8,811 bases of DNA, taken from positions 1-8,811 of the forward strand of contig JADZAO010000108.1 of the NCBI GenBank assembly GCA_020852535.1, in the 5' to 3' direction. Within the stretch, counting starts at the first letter, position 1. Every line of letters starts with the position of its first letter. The notes beneath the pieces are model-generated. The model saw nothing but the letters and a program-made list of their open reading frames with translations. It did no database searches and had not been told where the DNA came from. This DNA is from Paracoccaceae bacterium. GTDB lineage: Bacteria; Pseudomonadota; Alphaproteobacteria; Rhodobacterales; Rhodobacteraceae. Shown in pieces: positions 1 through 7,279 of this stretch. Made by a program: the position numbers and the translations under genes.

Positions 1-3000
1 GGGTTCTCACGTTCCATAAATTCAATCAAATCATCTCGACCCAACGTCGCATCATGATAGAGATCAAACAGATGCGCCGGAACTGCACGGGTAAGATGTG
101 CATAAGCCGCAAGATTATCCAAAGTCGCCGTCACTTCGGCCGCTCCGCGAAACCCATGCCGCATCATGCTGCTCACCCAATTGGGATTTGCCGCCCGCGC
201 CCGCACCACGCGAGCCACCTCTTCCAAAACCGTCCGTGCCCGTGGCGTATCCCGTGTGGCATCCACATGGTACAAAGCCAAAGCCTCGCCTCCCAACACC
301 GCCTTAGCTGCTGCAACCCCGCCCTCATGTGAGGCATAATCGGGAGCGACAAGAATGTCCGTCTCGACCATATCCTGCACATGAGCAAAGGCATCAGCCC
401 GCAGTACCCGCGCCTCAAGCTCTGCCCGCGCCTCATGGGCCTCCCCCTTGGAGTCCACCGCCCAACTTGACGCCGACAACCACGCCTCGCCCGCTGCCAC
501 ACGCCCCGCGTCGGAATAATCCTCCAAAGCCGCTGCCATCCCCATCCCGTAAAGCCCCGGCTTTGGCCCAAAAACCCGCGCCCCGCGCATAACATACGGA
601 TTATCTTGCGGTGTTTCGTCCCGCGCCGCCAACACCTCAATCCCCGCCTCAAACATCTGCGACAAGCCTAAAAACACATCGCGGAAAAGGCCCGACACGC
701 GCAGCGTCACATCAATGCGTGGTCGCCCCAGCAACGCCAACGGTACCACCTCAAAACCTGAAACCCGCTCCGCACCCTCGTCCCACTTAGGCGCAAGACC
801 CGCCAAATGCAGCGCCATCGCCACTTCTTCACCTGCCGTCCGCATCGTGGCCGACCCCCACAGGTCGAGGATCAGCCCCTTGGGCCAATCCCCCTTATCC
901 TGCAAATGCCGACGCAGTAATTCCTCGGCTAATTTAACACCTTGCGTATAAGCCGCCCGCGAAGGAACTGCACGCGGGTCCACAGAATAGAGGTTCCGCC
1001 CCGTCGGCAGCACATCGACTCGCCCGCGCCAAGGAGATCCTGCAGGTCCCGCCGAAACAAAGCGTCCTGCCAAAGCGGCACTCAGGCCATCAAACTCACC
1101 CGCGGCTGCACCATAGACATGCAATCCGTCCCCGTACTGGCTTTCCTTAATATCACAAACAAAACTATCAATTCGCGTGATCGCCTCTGACACACTTGCC
1201 TCCGCAGAAAGTCCAAGGTCATTTTCTACCCCCGCGGATCGTGCCTCATCCCTGATCAACCCGATAAGACGATCCCGCCTCGCAGGGTCTAATCCATCTG
1301 CTATAGAATATTCATCCAACAACCGCTCCAAACGCAACAACTCCTCCGGCACCTTGGCCAGCGCAAGCGGTGGCGGCAAATGCCCCAAAGTCACCGCCCC
1401 AATCCGCCGCTTGGCCTGTGCCGCCTCGCCTGGATCATTTACGATGAACGGATAGATCACAGGTAAAGCCCCAATTAGGACCTCGGGCCAGCACTCCGCC
1501 GATAAAGCCACTGATTTCCCCGGCAACCACTCTAGCGTGCCATGTGCACCCACATGCACCAAGGCATGCAAGCCCTGCGCACGCAGCCAGAGATAAAACG
1601 CTACATAGCCATGCCGCGGCGTCCTGCTAAGATCGTGATAATCGCTATTCCGCGCCACAACATCGCCCCGCTCAGGCTGCAAGGCCACCACTGCCGAGCC
1701 AGCCCGTACCGCTGCAAAGCGAAACACCCCGTCCACACAGGCCGGATCATTTTCCGGTAAACCCCAAGCCGCTACCAGATCGTCACGTAAAGCACTTGGT
1801 AAGCTGTCAAGTGCCGCCAAATATTCTGCCAAAGACCACTCCAAAACCTCAACGATTAAGCGCTTTCCCAGATCGGCAACGGGGGCAACCGCATAGCCTT
1901 CGCGCGCCAACACTGTCAGCATCCCATTCACCGAAGCTAGCGCATCCAGCCCAATTGCATGCGCAATCTGGTCCGGACGCCCCGGATAAGTCGAAAGCAC
2001 AAACCCCAACCTGCGCTCTGTAGCATCCGTCACTGCAAGCCGATGCCACGCCGCCACACGGTCGGCAACCAGAGCAACCCGCCCCACATCCGCCCTGTGT
2101 GCAAAGCGCGAAAATTGCAAATCCGGATCACGCTTCTCGGGTGACTTGAACGACACAACCCCTGCAAACAGCCGCCCATCTACTTCCGGCAAAACAACAT
2201 ACATCGCGAGATCTGTAGGAGACAGCCCCCGCGCCGACATCAACCAATCCCGCCGCCGCGCGGTGGACAATGCCACTTGGAACACCGGCACTCCTACGGC
2301 ATCCAACGGCGAAATCCCGTCCGCCCCCTTACCCGAAAACGCGGTAGTATTGACCACCGCTACAGGCCGCAAAGCCTTCAAGGCATCTGTCAAAAATGCC
2401 CCCGCTCCCACAGCCTTCAAAGACGGTACGAATAAAGCCAAAACCTTAAAACCACGCTCTTGCAATGCCGTGCAAAGCGCATCCACCGGCCGTGTATCCA
2501 CCGCAGTCAGATAACTGCGATAAAACACCACTGCCACCGCAGGGCCATCAGTAGTAACCAAACGATTCACCACTGCACACTCAGGCTGATACCAGCCGCA
2601 ATCTGGAACGGTTTTCTCGCCGACCACTGGCCCTGCATAGCATCCTGCGGCTAATGCGAGTTGCGCCAAAGCAGCCTGCGCCGCAACCGCACCACCTGTA
2701 TCACACAAAGCTTGCAATCGCCGCAAAGTCGAAACCGGTAAGGTAGATAATTCATCAAGGCTCGGATCATTCCGCCCGTCCGCAGAAAGCACAGCCAAGG
2801 CAATACCCTTACTTCTGCATAGATCCTGAACCGAAGCGATTCCATAGGGCCAATAACTTTCCCCTCCGATTAGCCGGATCAAAATCCCCTTCGCACCCGA
2901 AAGTGTCTTCTCAACGTAATTATCAACCGACAGAGGATGCCGCAAAGCCACCAGATTGACCAAGCGGCAAGATGGCAACCCCATCTTCCCTCGGTGCCAC

Positions 3001-3128
3001 CCCGCCGCAAAAGCGCCAAGGTCACTGTCAGAAAAAGACATCACCACCAAATCGGCAGGGTCCTGCCCTACGGCGAACGGCGTGTCCATTTCCTCCAGCC
3101 CATGGCTTTCACGGAAGACGACATGCAT
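1..3128 (-). CDS. cobN: Cobaltochelatase large subunit CobN (partial, C-terminus outside window)
   Basis: CobN is the large, porphyrin-binding subunit of the ATP-dependent cytoplasmic CobN-CobS-CobT chelatase, which inserts cobalt into hydrogenobyrinic acid a,c-diamide in the aerobic B12 pathway. The frame is open from the ATG at 3128 to the window edge, about 1042 residues of an expected ~1240-1270, so roughly the last 200 residues are missing. The protein begins MHVVFRESHGLEE and continues with DPADLVVMSFSDSDLGAFAAG, a typical Rhodobacterales CobN N-terminus. The family signature HGTLEWLPGK falls at residues 529-538 (about 1515-1544), followed by the conserved YPFIVNDPGEAAQAKRR segment. A second ATG-like triplet at 3122-3124 is in another frame. 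The start lies 6 bases after the cobW stop, with a G-rich Shine-Dalgarno-like stretch inside the end of cobW, so translation is probably coupled. No frameshift was seen. Magnesium chelatase BchH and CobN-like proteins are homologous, but the cobW neighbour and riboswitch favour CobN. Confidence 0.97.
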   Translation of the reverse strand, partial: MHVVFRESHGLEEMDTPFAVGQDPADLVVMSFSDSDLGAFAAGWHRGKMGLPSCRLVNLVALRHPLSVDNYVEKTLSGAKGILIRLIGGESYWPYGIASVQDLCRSKGIALAVLSADGRNDPSLDELSTLPVSTLRRLQALCDTGGAVAAQAALAQLALAAGCYAGPVVGEKTVPDCGWYQPECAVVNRLVTTDGPAVAVVFYRSYLTAVDTRPVDALCTALQERGFKVLALFVPSLKAVGAGAFLTDALKALRPVAVVNTTAFSGKGADGISPLDAVGVPVFQVALSTARRRDWLMSARGLSPTDLAMYVVLPEVDGRLFAGVVSFKSPEKRDPDLQFSRFAHRADVGRVALVADRVAAWHRLAVTDATERRLGFVLSTYPGRPDQIAHAIGLDALASVNGMLTVLAREGYAVAPVADLGKRLIVEVLEWSLAEYLAALDSLPSALRDDLVAAWGLPENDPACVDGVFRFAAVRAGSAVVALQPERGDVVARNSDYHDLSRTPRHGYVAFYLWLRAQGLHALVHVGAHGTLEWLPGKSVALSAECWPEVLIGALPVIYPFIVNDPGEAAQAKRRIGAVTLGHLPPPLALAKVPEELLRLERLLDEYSIADGLDPARRDRLIGLIRDEARSAGVENDLGLSAEASVSEAITRIDSFVCDIKESQYGDGLHVYGAAAGEFDGLSAALAGRFVSAGPAGSPWRGRVDVLPTGRNLYSVDPRAVPSRAAYTQGVKLAEELLRRHLQDKGDWPKGLILDLWGSATMRTAGEEVAMALHLAGLAPKWDEGAERVSGFEVVPLALLGRPRIDVTLRVSGLFRDVFLGLSQMFEAGIEVLAARDETPQDNPYVMRGARVFGPKPGLYGMGMAAALEDYSDAGRVAAGEAWLSASSWAVDSKGEAHEARAELEARVLRADAFAHVQDMVETDILVAPDYASHEGGVAAAKAVLGGEALALYHVDATRDTPRARTVLEEVARVVRARAANPNWVSSMMRHGFRGAAEVTATLDNLAAYAHLTRAVPAHLFDLYHDATLGRDDLIEFMEREN

Positions 3129-3134
3129 AGCGTG

Positions 3135-4169
3135 TCAAACCCCCAGCACGGCGCAGATCGAAGCCTTGTCTATGTCGTCATGCTCAGCAATTATCACAAG
3201 CTGTCCCTTGCGAGGGACAGTTCCCCAAGGACGATCATACTGGTAACGTACGCGTTCACCCACCGACTGCATCAACATCCGCATCGGTTTACCAGTCACG
3301 GCAACATACCCTTTCAGTCGCAATATCCCTTGCTCTCGCGCTAAACGCTTAATTGCCGTGACCAAAACTTCCGGATCATCTACCTCCGGCAAATCTATTA
3401 TGACTGAGGCGAAATCTTCATGCTCGTGGTCAGTTGCCCCATCATGATGACTCGGACGTGCTGCCAGATCATCCTCGGCCTTAGCATTCAGCCCGAGGAT
3501 CACACGCGGATCAATCATCCCATCTGTTATGGCAATGATAGGCAATCGCCGTGGCACTTCCGCCTCAATCACTGCCCGCGCCGCAGCTAGACCCGCCTCG
3601 CCCGCAAGATCAGCTTTGGAAAGCAATATAATATCGGCGCAGGAAATCTGATCCTCGAACACTTCCGACAAGGGTGTTTCGTGGTCAATGCTATCATCTG
3701 CTTCGTGCTGTGCCTTTACGGCAGCTTCGTTGGATGCGAATCGCCCTGCCGCTACGGCCTCGGCATCAGCCAAGGTCACAACACCATCCACCGTAATCTT
3801 CGATCGAATAGCAGGCCAATCAAAAGCCTTGAGCAAAGGCTTAGGTAAAGCCAAGCCTGAAGTCTCAATCAAAATATGGTCCGGACGCACGGGCAAAGCC
3901 ATCAAAGCCTCAATCGTCGGAATGAAATCGTCAGCCACCGTACAGCAGATACAACCATTTGCTAATTCGACGATGTTCTCTGCAGGACAATTTTCATCCG
4001 CACAAGATTTCAGAATATCGCCATCCACCCCAACCGTACCAAACTCATTTACAAGAATCGCCAGACGCTTGCCCTCCGGATTCATCATCAAATGTCGGAT
4101 CAGCGTGGTCTTACCCGACCCCAAAAAGCCGGTGATCACCGTCACGGGAATTTTTGACAGATCGGACAT
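3135..4169 (-). CDS. cobW: CobW GTPase, cobalamin-associated metallochaperone
   Basis: This 344-residue G3E-family GTPase (COG0523) is thought to deliver or handle cobalt for the CobNST chelatase; its exact role in B12 synthesis is still inferred from genetics and binding studies of the family. Visible motifs in order: Walker A GFLGSGKTT at residues 14-22; the metal-binding CxCC motif in NGCICCTV with cysteines at 73, 75 and 76; the ETSG motif at 102-105; the SKAD guanine-specificity motif at 184-187; a short His/Asp/Glu-rich stretch at 241-251 (HHDGATDHEHE), as often found in metal chaperones; and the CobW C-terminal domain from about 255 onwards (GILRLKGYVAV). The ATG at 4169 sits 3 bases after the DUF1636 stop and has a perfect GGAGG eight bases upstream, inside the end of that gene. 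It is the middle gene of a tight operon. Zinc-associated COG0523 paralogues look similar, but adjacency to cobN supports CobW. Confidence 0.94.
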   Translation of the reverse strand: MSDLSKIPVTVITGFLGSGKTTLIRHLMMNPEGKRLAILVNEFGTVGVDGDILKSCADENCPAENIVELANGCICCTVADDFIPTIEALMALPVRPDHILIETSGLALPKPLLKAFDWPAIRSKITVDGVVTLADAEAVAAGRFASNEAAVKAQHEADDSIDHETPLSEVFEDQISCADIILLSKADLAGEAGLAAARAVIEAEVPRRLPIIAITDGMIDPRVILGLNAKAEDDLAARPSHHDGATDHEHEDFASVIIDLPEVDDPEVLVTAIKRLAREQGILRLKGYVAVTGKPMRMLMQSVGERVRYQYDRPWGTVPRKGQLVIIAEHDDIDKASICAVLGV

Positions 4170-4172
4170 AGT

Positions 4173-4529
4173 TTAAACCTCCAAGGGCGGGATGCGGGCA
4201 AGACTCTGCTTACGGAAAACAACAGGACGCTCGCGCCACGGCACGATTCCATCCAAAGTCGCGTCATAGGCGGCGGCACCAGCCAGCACATCGGCGGCAT
4301 CCGCTTTGGTCAAGCGTCCATAAACATACGACCACTTGCCAGCGCAGGACAAAGCCACCGAACAGCCCTGTGAACAGGCACTCAGACACTCTACCGGCAC
4401 AATCCGCACACCATCCGGAACCTCACCAGCTATTAGCGCTGCATGCAGCAAAGCCCCAGGAGTAGGAGCCCCCTCAAGCACAGGCTCTCCTGTCTTACAG
4501 GTGATACAGACGTACAACGTTGCACCCAT
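4173..4529 (-). CDS. DUF1636 family cysteine-rich (putative [2Fe-2S]/metal-binding) protein
   Basis: A 118-residue cytoplasmic protein without signal peptide or membrane segment. It resembles the DUF1636 family, small thioredoxin-fold, ferredoxin-like proteins commonly encoded beside cobW and cobN. The sequence shows a CxxC pair (Cys8, Cys11 in YVCITCK) and a second cluster C48-LSA-C52-SQG-C56, plus Cys62, so up to six cysteines could hold an iron-sulfur cluster or another metal. It is the first gene after the cobalamin riboswitch and ends 3 bases before cobW, so all three genes are probably one B12-repressed transcript. The ATG at 4529 follows a GGACGG stretch at a sensible distance and puts the CxxC close to the N-terminus, as is usual for the family. 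Function is unknown; a redox or cobalt-handling role with CobW/CobN is inference from context only. Confidence 0.85.
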   Translation of the reverse strand: MGATLYVCITCKTGEPVLEGAPTPGALLHAALIAGEVPDGVRIVPVECLSACSQGCSVALSCAGKWSYVYGRLTKADAADVLAGAAAYDATLDGIVPWRERPVVFRKQSLARIPPLEV

Positions 4530-4638
4530 GATCCGTCCATTACTTTGGGCACTTCGGGGCGACCTAACGAACCGGCGCGCGAAAGTGCGGCCAAGATCAT
4601 CGGCTGCGGTACACCCCGTCCGCCTGGTTACATCCGTA
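4530..4638 (-). promoter_or_regulatory. Expression-platform leader between riboswitch and DUF1636
   Basis: This 109-base leader lies between the end of the riboswitch and the DUF1636 ATG. On the minus strand it contains a GC-rich stretch around GGCCGCACTTTCGCGCGCC and a possible longer pairing between CGGGG near its start and CCCCG about 35 bases before the ATG. No canonical intrinsic terminator (stem plus U-run) is seen. The GGACGG element just before the ATG is the likely ribosome binding site and the plausible target of the switch. This is inference without folding. Confidence 0.4.
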
Positions 4639-4840
4639 GCACTGGCAGGTCTCCAGGCTTGCGGATTCAGGGTTTCCCCAACGTTCCACCCACCTTCCCG
4701 CCCCCCTTTTCGGGAACAGTGGCATAGGGCAGACCTTTCCGGTCACGGTCGCGGGGGCGGCTGCGCTTCAGTTCTAGGCCCTCACAGGCGCAAAACTTAT
4801 CGCATTCCCTTTTCGCCTGCCGTAGGACAGGCACCAGCGC
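4639..4840 (-). promoter_or_regulatory. Cobalamin (adenosylcobalamin) riboswitch upstream of DUF1636-cobW-cobN
   Basis: Read on the minus strand, the hallmark elements appear in the correct order. There is a 5' arm GCGCT (4840-4836), GGTGCC leading into the hairpin GCCTG/CAGGC (4832-4815), then AAAAGGGAA. Next come the conserved core GCCGCCCCCGCGACCGTGA (about 4761-4743) followed by CCGG, then GCCACTG (4723-4717) and CGGGAAGG (4700-4693). The last elements are GAATCCGC and the B12 box AAGCCTGGAGACCTGCC (4660-4644). AGTGC at 4643-4639 closes P1 with GCGCT, one wobble pair included. It binds adenosylcobalamin and lowers expression of the downstream genes. About 109 bases separate it from the DUF1636 start. 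No hairpin followed by a U-run is obvious there, so control may act on translation initiation. Confidence 0.94.
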
Positions 4841-4855
4841 ATAATTCTCACCTCT

Positions 4856-4872
4856 TGGCAGATGCTCTGCCA
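4856..4872. promoter_or_regulatory. Perfect 7+3+7 inverted repeat in the divergent control region
   Basis: TGGCAGA-tgc-TCTGCCA is a perfect dyad whose pairing can be extended by CTC/GAG with one bulged base. It lies 24 bases upstream of the cobO ATG and 16 bases upstream of the riboswitch 5' arm on the other strand. It could be a transcription-factor operator serving both divergent promoters, or a hairpin in the cobO leader just ahead of its Shine-Dalgarno. On the minus strand TTGACT (4879-4874) next to it resembles a -35 element, but no good -10 follows at 17 bases. No known regulator consensus was recognised. Confidence 0.5.
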
Positions 4873-4896
4873 GAGTCAAGGAAAAGGACTGCCACC

Positions 4897-5538
4897 ATGA
4901 GCAATGCAAACGACATCGACTCTGCAACAGCGGTGGACTCAGATGCCCGACACGCAATGAAGATGGCAAAAAAGAAAGCTGCCCGCGACAAAATTATGGC
5001 CACAAAGTCTAACGAGAAAGGTCTAATCATTGTCCATACCGGAGCGGGCAAAGGAAAATCCTCGTCAGGCTTTGGCATGATTCTGCGCTGCATCGCCCAC
5101 GGTATGCCAAGCGCCATAGTACAGTTTATAAAGGGCGCATGGGACACTGGTGAACGCCGCCTGATTGAGGGAAATTTCTCACATCTCTGCCAGTTCCATG
5201 CGATGGGTGAAGGCTTCACATGGGAAACTCAAGACCGAACCCTTGACATCAGACTGGCTCACAAAAGCTGGGATAAGGCTAAGGAAATAATTCTTGACCC
5301 CAAAATACGCTTCGTTCTCCTCGACGAGATCAACATCGCCCTACGCTACGATTATCTCGACATAAACGAGGTCGTGGCCTTCCTCCGTGACCAAAAACCA
5401 CCCCTCACCCATGTCGTGCTCACAGGGCGTAACGCAAATGATAAACTCATTGAGATCGCTGATCTTGTGACAGAAATGACGCTAGTCAAACATCCTTTCC
5501 GCTCAGGGATTAAAGCCCAACAAGGTGTGGAGTTCTGA
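4897..5538 (+). CDS. cobO: Cob(I)yrinic acid a,c-diamide adenosyltransferase CobO (CobA/BtuR type)
   Basis: A 213-residue cytoplasmic ATP:co(I)rrinoid adenosyltransferase that transfers the 5'-deoxyadenosyl group from ATP to reduced corrinoid, after cobalt insertion in the aerobic pathway. Visible features: a basic N-terminal helix (KMAKKKAARDKIMATK, residues 22-37) typical of the family; the P-loop GAGKGKSS at 49-56; the corrinoid-site region GEGFTWET at 104-111; the FVLLDEIN strand (Walker B-like) at 139-146; VLTGRNA at 174-180; and the GIKAQQGVEF C-terminus (GIKAQxGxEF type). Length matches the family (about 200). The chosen ATG has AAGGA eight bases upstream. The frame is open a further 560 bases upstream, but that stretch is antisense to the riboswitch and DUF1636 and shows no family similarity. 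Divergent from the chelatase operon and on the same strand as cobQ. Confidence 0.97.
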   Translation: MSNANDIDSATAVDSDARHAMKMAKKKAARDKIMATKSNEKGLIIVHTGAGKGKSSSGFGMILRCIAHGMPSAIVQFIKGAWDTGERRLIEGNFSHLCQFHAMGEGFTWETQDRTLDIRLAHKSWDKAKEIILDPKIRFVLLDEINIALRYDYLDINEVVAFLRDQKPPLTHVVLTGRNANDKLIEIADLVTEMTLVKHPFRSGIKAQQGVEF

Positions 5539-5836
5539 CCGTCAAAAATGAGGGTTAATCCTCGGACCCCAAAGGTATCTAGGCGAAGATGAAAGCAAAA
5601 AGTAAAAGAGCGGTTAAACTTATTGGCTATGATAAATCTAAGGCACAGGAATGGATGTCGATTCACGCAAAGCATAAACGTACCATATCTCCCCTGTCCC
5701 GTCCGTCTAGGACGCAACGCCGACAGGATTTCAAATTCGCGGTAAGTGTCTTCACCAAAAGCTTTTGTCTCTCCACTCTTCCAAAACTCGCACCGAATTT
5801 TTCTCAGAAAAATTGTGCTCAATCAAAGGCGCCTCA
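5539..5836 (+). other. cobO-cobQ intergenic stretch with inverted repeats
   Basis: This 298-base spacer holds several structured elements. A weak stem GAGG/CCTC around a TTAA loop lies at 5550-5563, just after cobO, with no U-run. A nested inverted repeat is at 5693-5727: CCTGTC with GACAGG outside, CGTCC/GGACG inside. A long AT dyad at 5796-5814 is listed separately. A purine-rich AAAGGC about 10 bases before the cobQ ATG can act as ribosome binding site. Whether cobQ is co-transcribed with cobO or has its own promoter here cannot be decided from the sequence. Confidence 0.5.
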
Positions 5837-5849
5837 ATGCCCGCAATAA
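5589..5849 (+). CDS. Doubtful small lysine-rich ORF between cobO and cobQ
   Basis: An 86-codon open frame starting ATGAAAGCAAAAAGTAAAAG, preceded by AGGCGAAG, which could serve as a ribosome binding site. The first 30 residues (MKAKSKRAVKLIGYDKSKAQ then EWMSIHAKHK) look protein-like and strongly basic. The rest is low-complexity, rich in Ser, Pro and Lys, runs through the inverted repeats and overlaps the cobQ start by 13 bases. No family was recognised. It may be a small species-specific protein, a gene remnant whose start survives, or chance. Confidence 0.2.
   Translation: MKAKSKRAVKLIGYDKSKAQEWMSIHAKHKRTISPLSRPSRTQRRQDFKFAVSVFTKSFCLSTLPKLAPNFSQKNCAQSKAPQCPQ
5796..5814. repeat. AT-rich perfect dyad 22 bases upstream of cobQ
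   Basis: AATTTTTCT-c-AGAAAAATT is a perfect 9+1+9 inverted repeat. CAC/GTG can be added outside it with a two-base bulge on one side. The one-base centre makes an RNA hairpin unlikely without opening inner pairs, so a DNA operator for a dimeric regulator, or simply an AT-rich promoter element for cobQ, is more plausible. No known consensus was matched. Confidence 0.45.
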
Positions 5850-7279
5850 TGATACAGGGTACAGGCTCAAATGTCGGAAAATCACTTCTCGTAGCAGGCC
5901 TCTGCCGCGCCGCAAAATTGCGGGGTCTTTCAGTCGCCCCTTTCAAGCCGCAAAACATGTCAAATAACGCCGCAGTCACGATTGACGGAGGCGAGATCGG
6001 ACGGGCGCAAGCGCTACAAGCCCGCGCTTCAGGGCTGGATCCCCATACCGACATGAACCCCGTTCTGTTAAAGCCAGAGTCTGAAACTGGATCACAGGTC
6101 GTCGTGCAAGGCCACCGCATTGCCACGGTTAAAGCCCACGACTATGCAGCGCTTAAACCATCACTCATGGCCCCTGTTCTCGACAGTTTTCATCGTCTTT
6201 CCACCGCGCATGAACTCGTCATCGTCGAAGGTGCAGGATCGCCCTCCGAAGTGAACTTACGCACAAACGACATCGCTAATATGGGTTTTTCTCGTGCGTC
6301 AGATACACCTGTCATCCTCGTCGGTGACATCGACCGTGGCGGCGTCATCGCCCAGATCGTCGGCACCAAGGCAGTACTCGACCCCACCGACAGTGACATG
6401 ATCGCAGGCTTCATCATCAACAAGTTTCGCGGTGATGTTTCTCTCTTCGAAGAAGGCTACCGCCTGATTGAAACTCTCACCTCATGGCGTGGCTTTGGCA
6501 CACTTCCCTTCTTTGCAGATTCCTTCCGCCTTCCGTCCGAGGATGCACTTGACATCCCCCGCATCAACGGCACAGGCGCCACGCGCATCGCAGTCCCCGT
6601 CCTTTCGCGCATCGCCAATTTCGACGATATCGACCCACTCGCACAGGAACCAGGCGTCAGCCTAACGATGGTCCATGCGGGCGAGCCGATCCCACAAGCC
6701 GATCTGATCATCATACCAGGATCCAAATCAACCCGCGCAGACCTCGCCTATCTCCGCACGCAAGGTTGGGACATCGACATCGCCGCTCATATCCGGCGTG
6801 GCGGATATGTCTTGGGCATCTGCGGCGGTTACCAAATGCTTGGTCAGACGATCGACGACCCAGAAGGCATCGAAGGTCCTGCAGGCAGAACCCAAGGCCT
6901 TGGTCATATTAATGTCACCACGACCATGACGGGCAATAAGCGTCTAACCCGCACGCAAGCGCTGCACATGCAATCGGGTCTAACCATCGACGGTTACGAA
7001 ATCCATATAGGCCGCACCACTGGACCAGATTGCACTCGCCCTTTTGCAACCATCGGCACAACACCCGATGGCGCAATTTCAGCCAATGGTCACATCATGG
7101 GAAGCTACCTACACGGCATGTTTGCCTCCGACCAGTTCCGCGCAGCCTTCCTCGCCAGCCTCGGCGCGGCTTCTTCGACCCTATCCTATGATAAAAAAAT
7201 CGAAGAAACCCTTGATGCCCTTGCCGCTCATATCGAGGGTCATCTTGACCTGACAGGTATTCTTGCCCTTGCGCGCTAA
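5837..7279 (+). CDS. cobQ: Cobyric acid synthase CobQ (glutamine-hydrolysing)
   Basis: A 480-residue cytoplasmic enzyme that amidates the b, d, e and g carboxylates of adenosylcobyrinic acid a,c-diamide, using glutamine and ATP, to give adenosylcobyric acid. The N-terminal domain is a dethiobiotin-synthetase-like ATPase: P-loop variant GTGSNVGKS at residues 8-16, KPQNMSNNAA at 37-46, EGAGSPSEVNL at 131-141, GDIDRGGV at 163-170. The C-terminal half is a class I-like glutamine amidotransferase domain with the nucleophile Cys329 in GICGGYQML and His426 in GSYLHGMF. Length agrees with the family. The ATG at 5837 gives the standard MPAIMIQGTGS start; an in-frame ATG at 5765 would add 24 residues that span the AT dyad and look non-coding. 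It probably works directly after CobO; no terminator is obvious after the stop. Confidence 0.97.
   Translation: MPAIMIQGTGSNVGKSLLVAGLCRAAKLRGLSVAPFKPQNMSNNAAVTIDGGEIGRAQALQARASGLDPHTDMNPVLLKPESETGSQVVVQGHRIATVKAHDYAALKPSLMAPVLDSFHRLSTAHELVIVEGAGSPSEVNLRTNDIANMGFSRASDTPVILVGDIDRGGVIAQIVGTKAVLDPTDSDMIAGFIINKFRGDVSLFEEGYRLIETLTSWRGFGTLPFFADSFRLPSEDALDIPRINGTGATRIAVPVLSRIANFDDIDPLAQEPGVSLTMVHAGEPIPQADLIIIPGSKSTRADLAYLRTQGWDIDIAAHIRRGGYVLGICGGYQMLGQTIDDPEGIEGPAGRTQGLGHINVTTTMTGNKRLTRTQALHMQSGLTIDGYEIHIGRTTGPDCTRPFATIGTTPDGAISANGHIMGSYLHGMFASDQFRAAFLASLGAASSTLSYDKKIEETLDALAAHIEGHLDLTGILALAR

Noticed and set aside
173..652. 159-codon minus-strand frame inside cobN
   Set aside because: It is an Arg/Trp-rich out-of-frame shadow of CobN, whose own frame continues unbroken through this stretch.
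3688..4176. 162-codon plus-strand frame opposite cobW
   Set aside because: It is the mirror of the well-supported cobW coding sequence and has no family features.
4336..4896. Upstream in-frame extension of cobO (frame open to an ATG at 4336, 400 residues in total)
   Set aside because: It runs antisense through DUF1636 and the riboswitch, has no family similarity, and the ATG at 4897 has a good Shine-Dalgarno and gives a normal-length CobO.
5765..5836. Longer cobQ start at 5765 (24 extra residues)
   Set aside because: The extra residues cross the AT-rich dyad and do not resemble CobQ; the ATG at 5837 gives the standard MPAIMIQGTGSNVGKS start.
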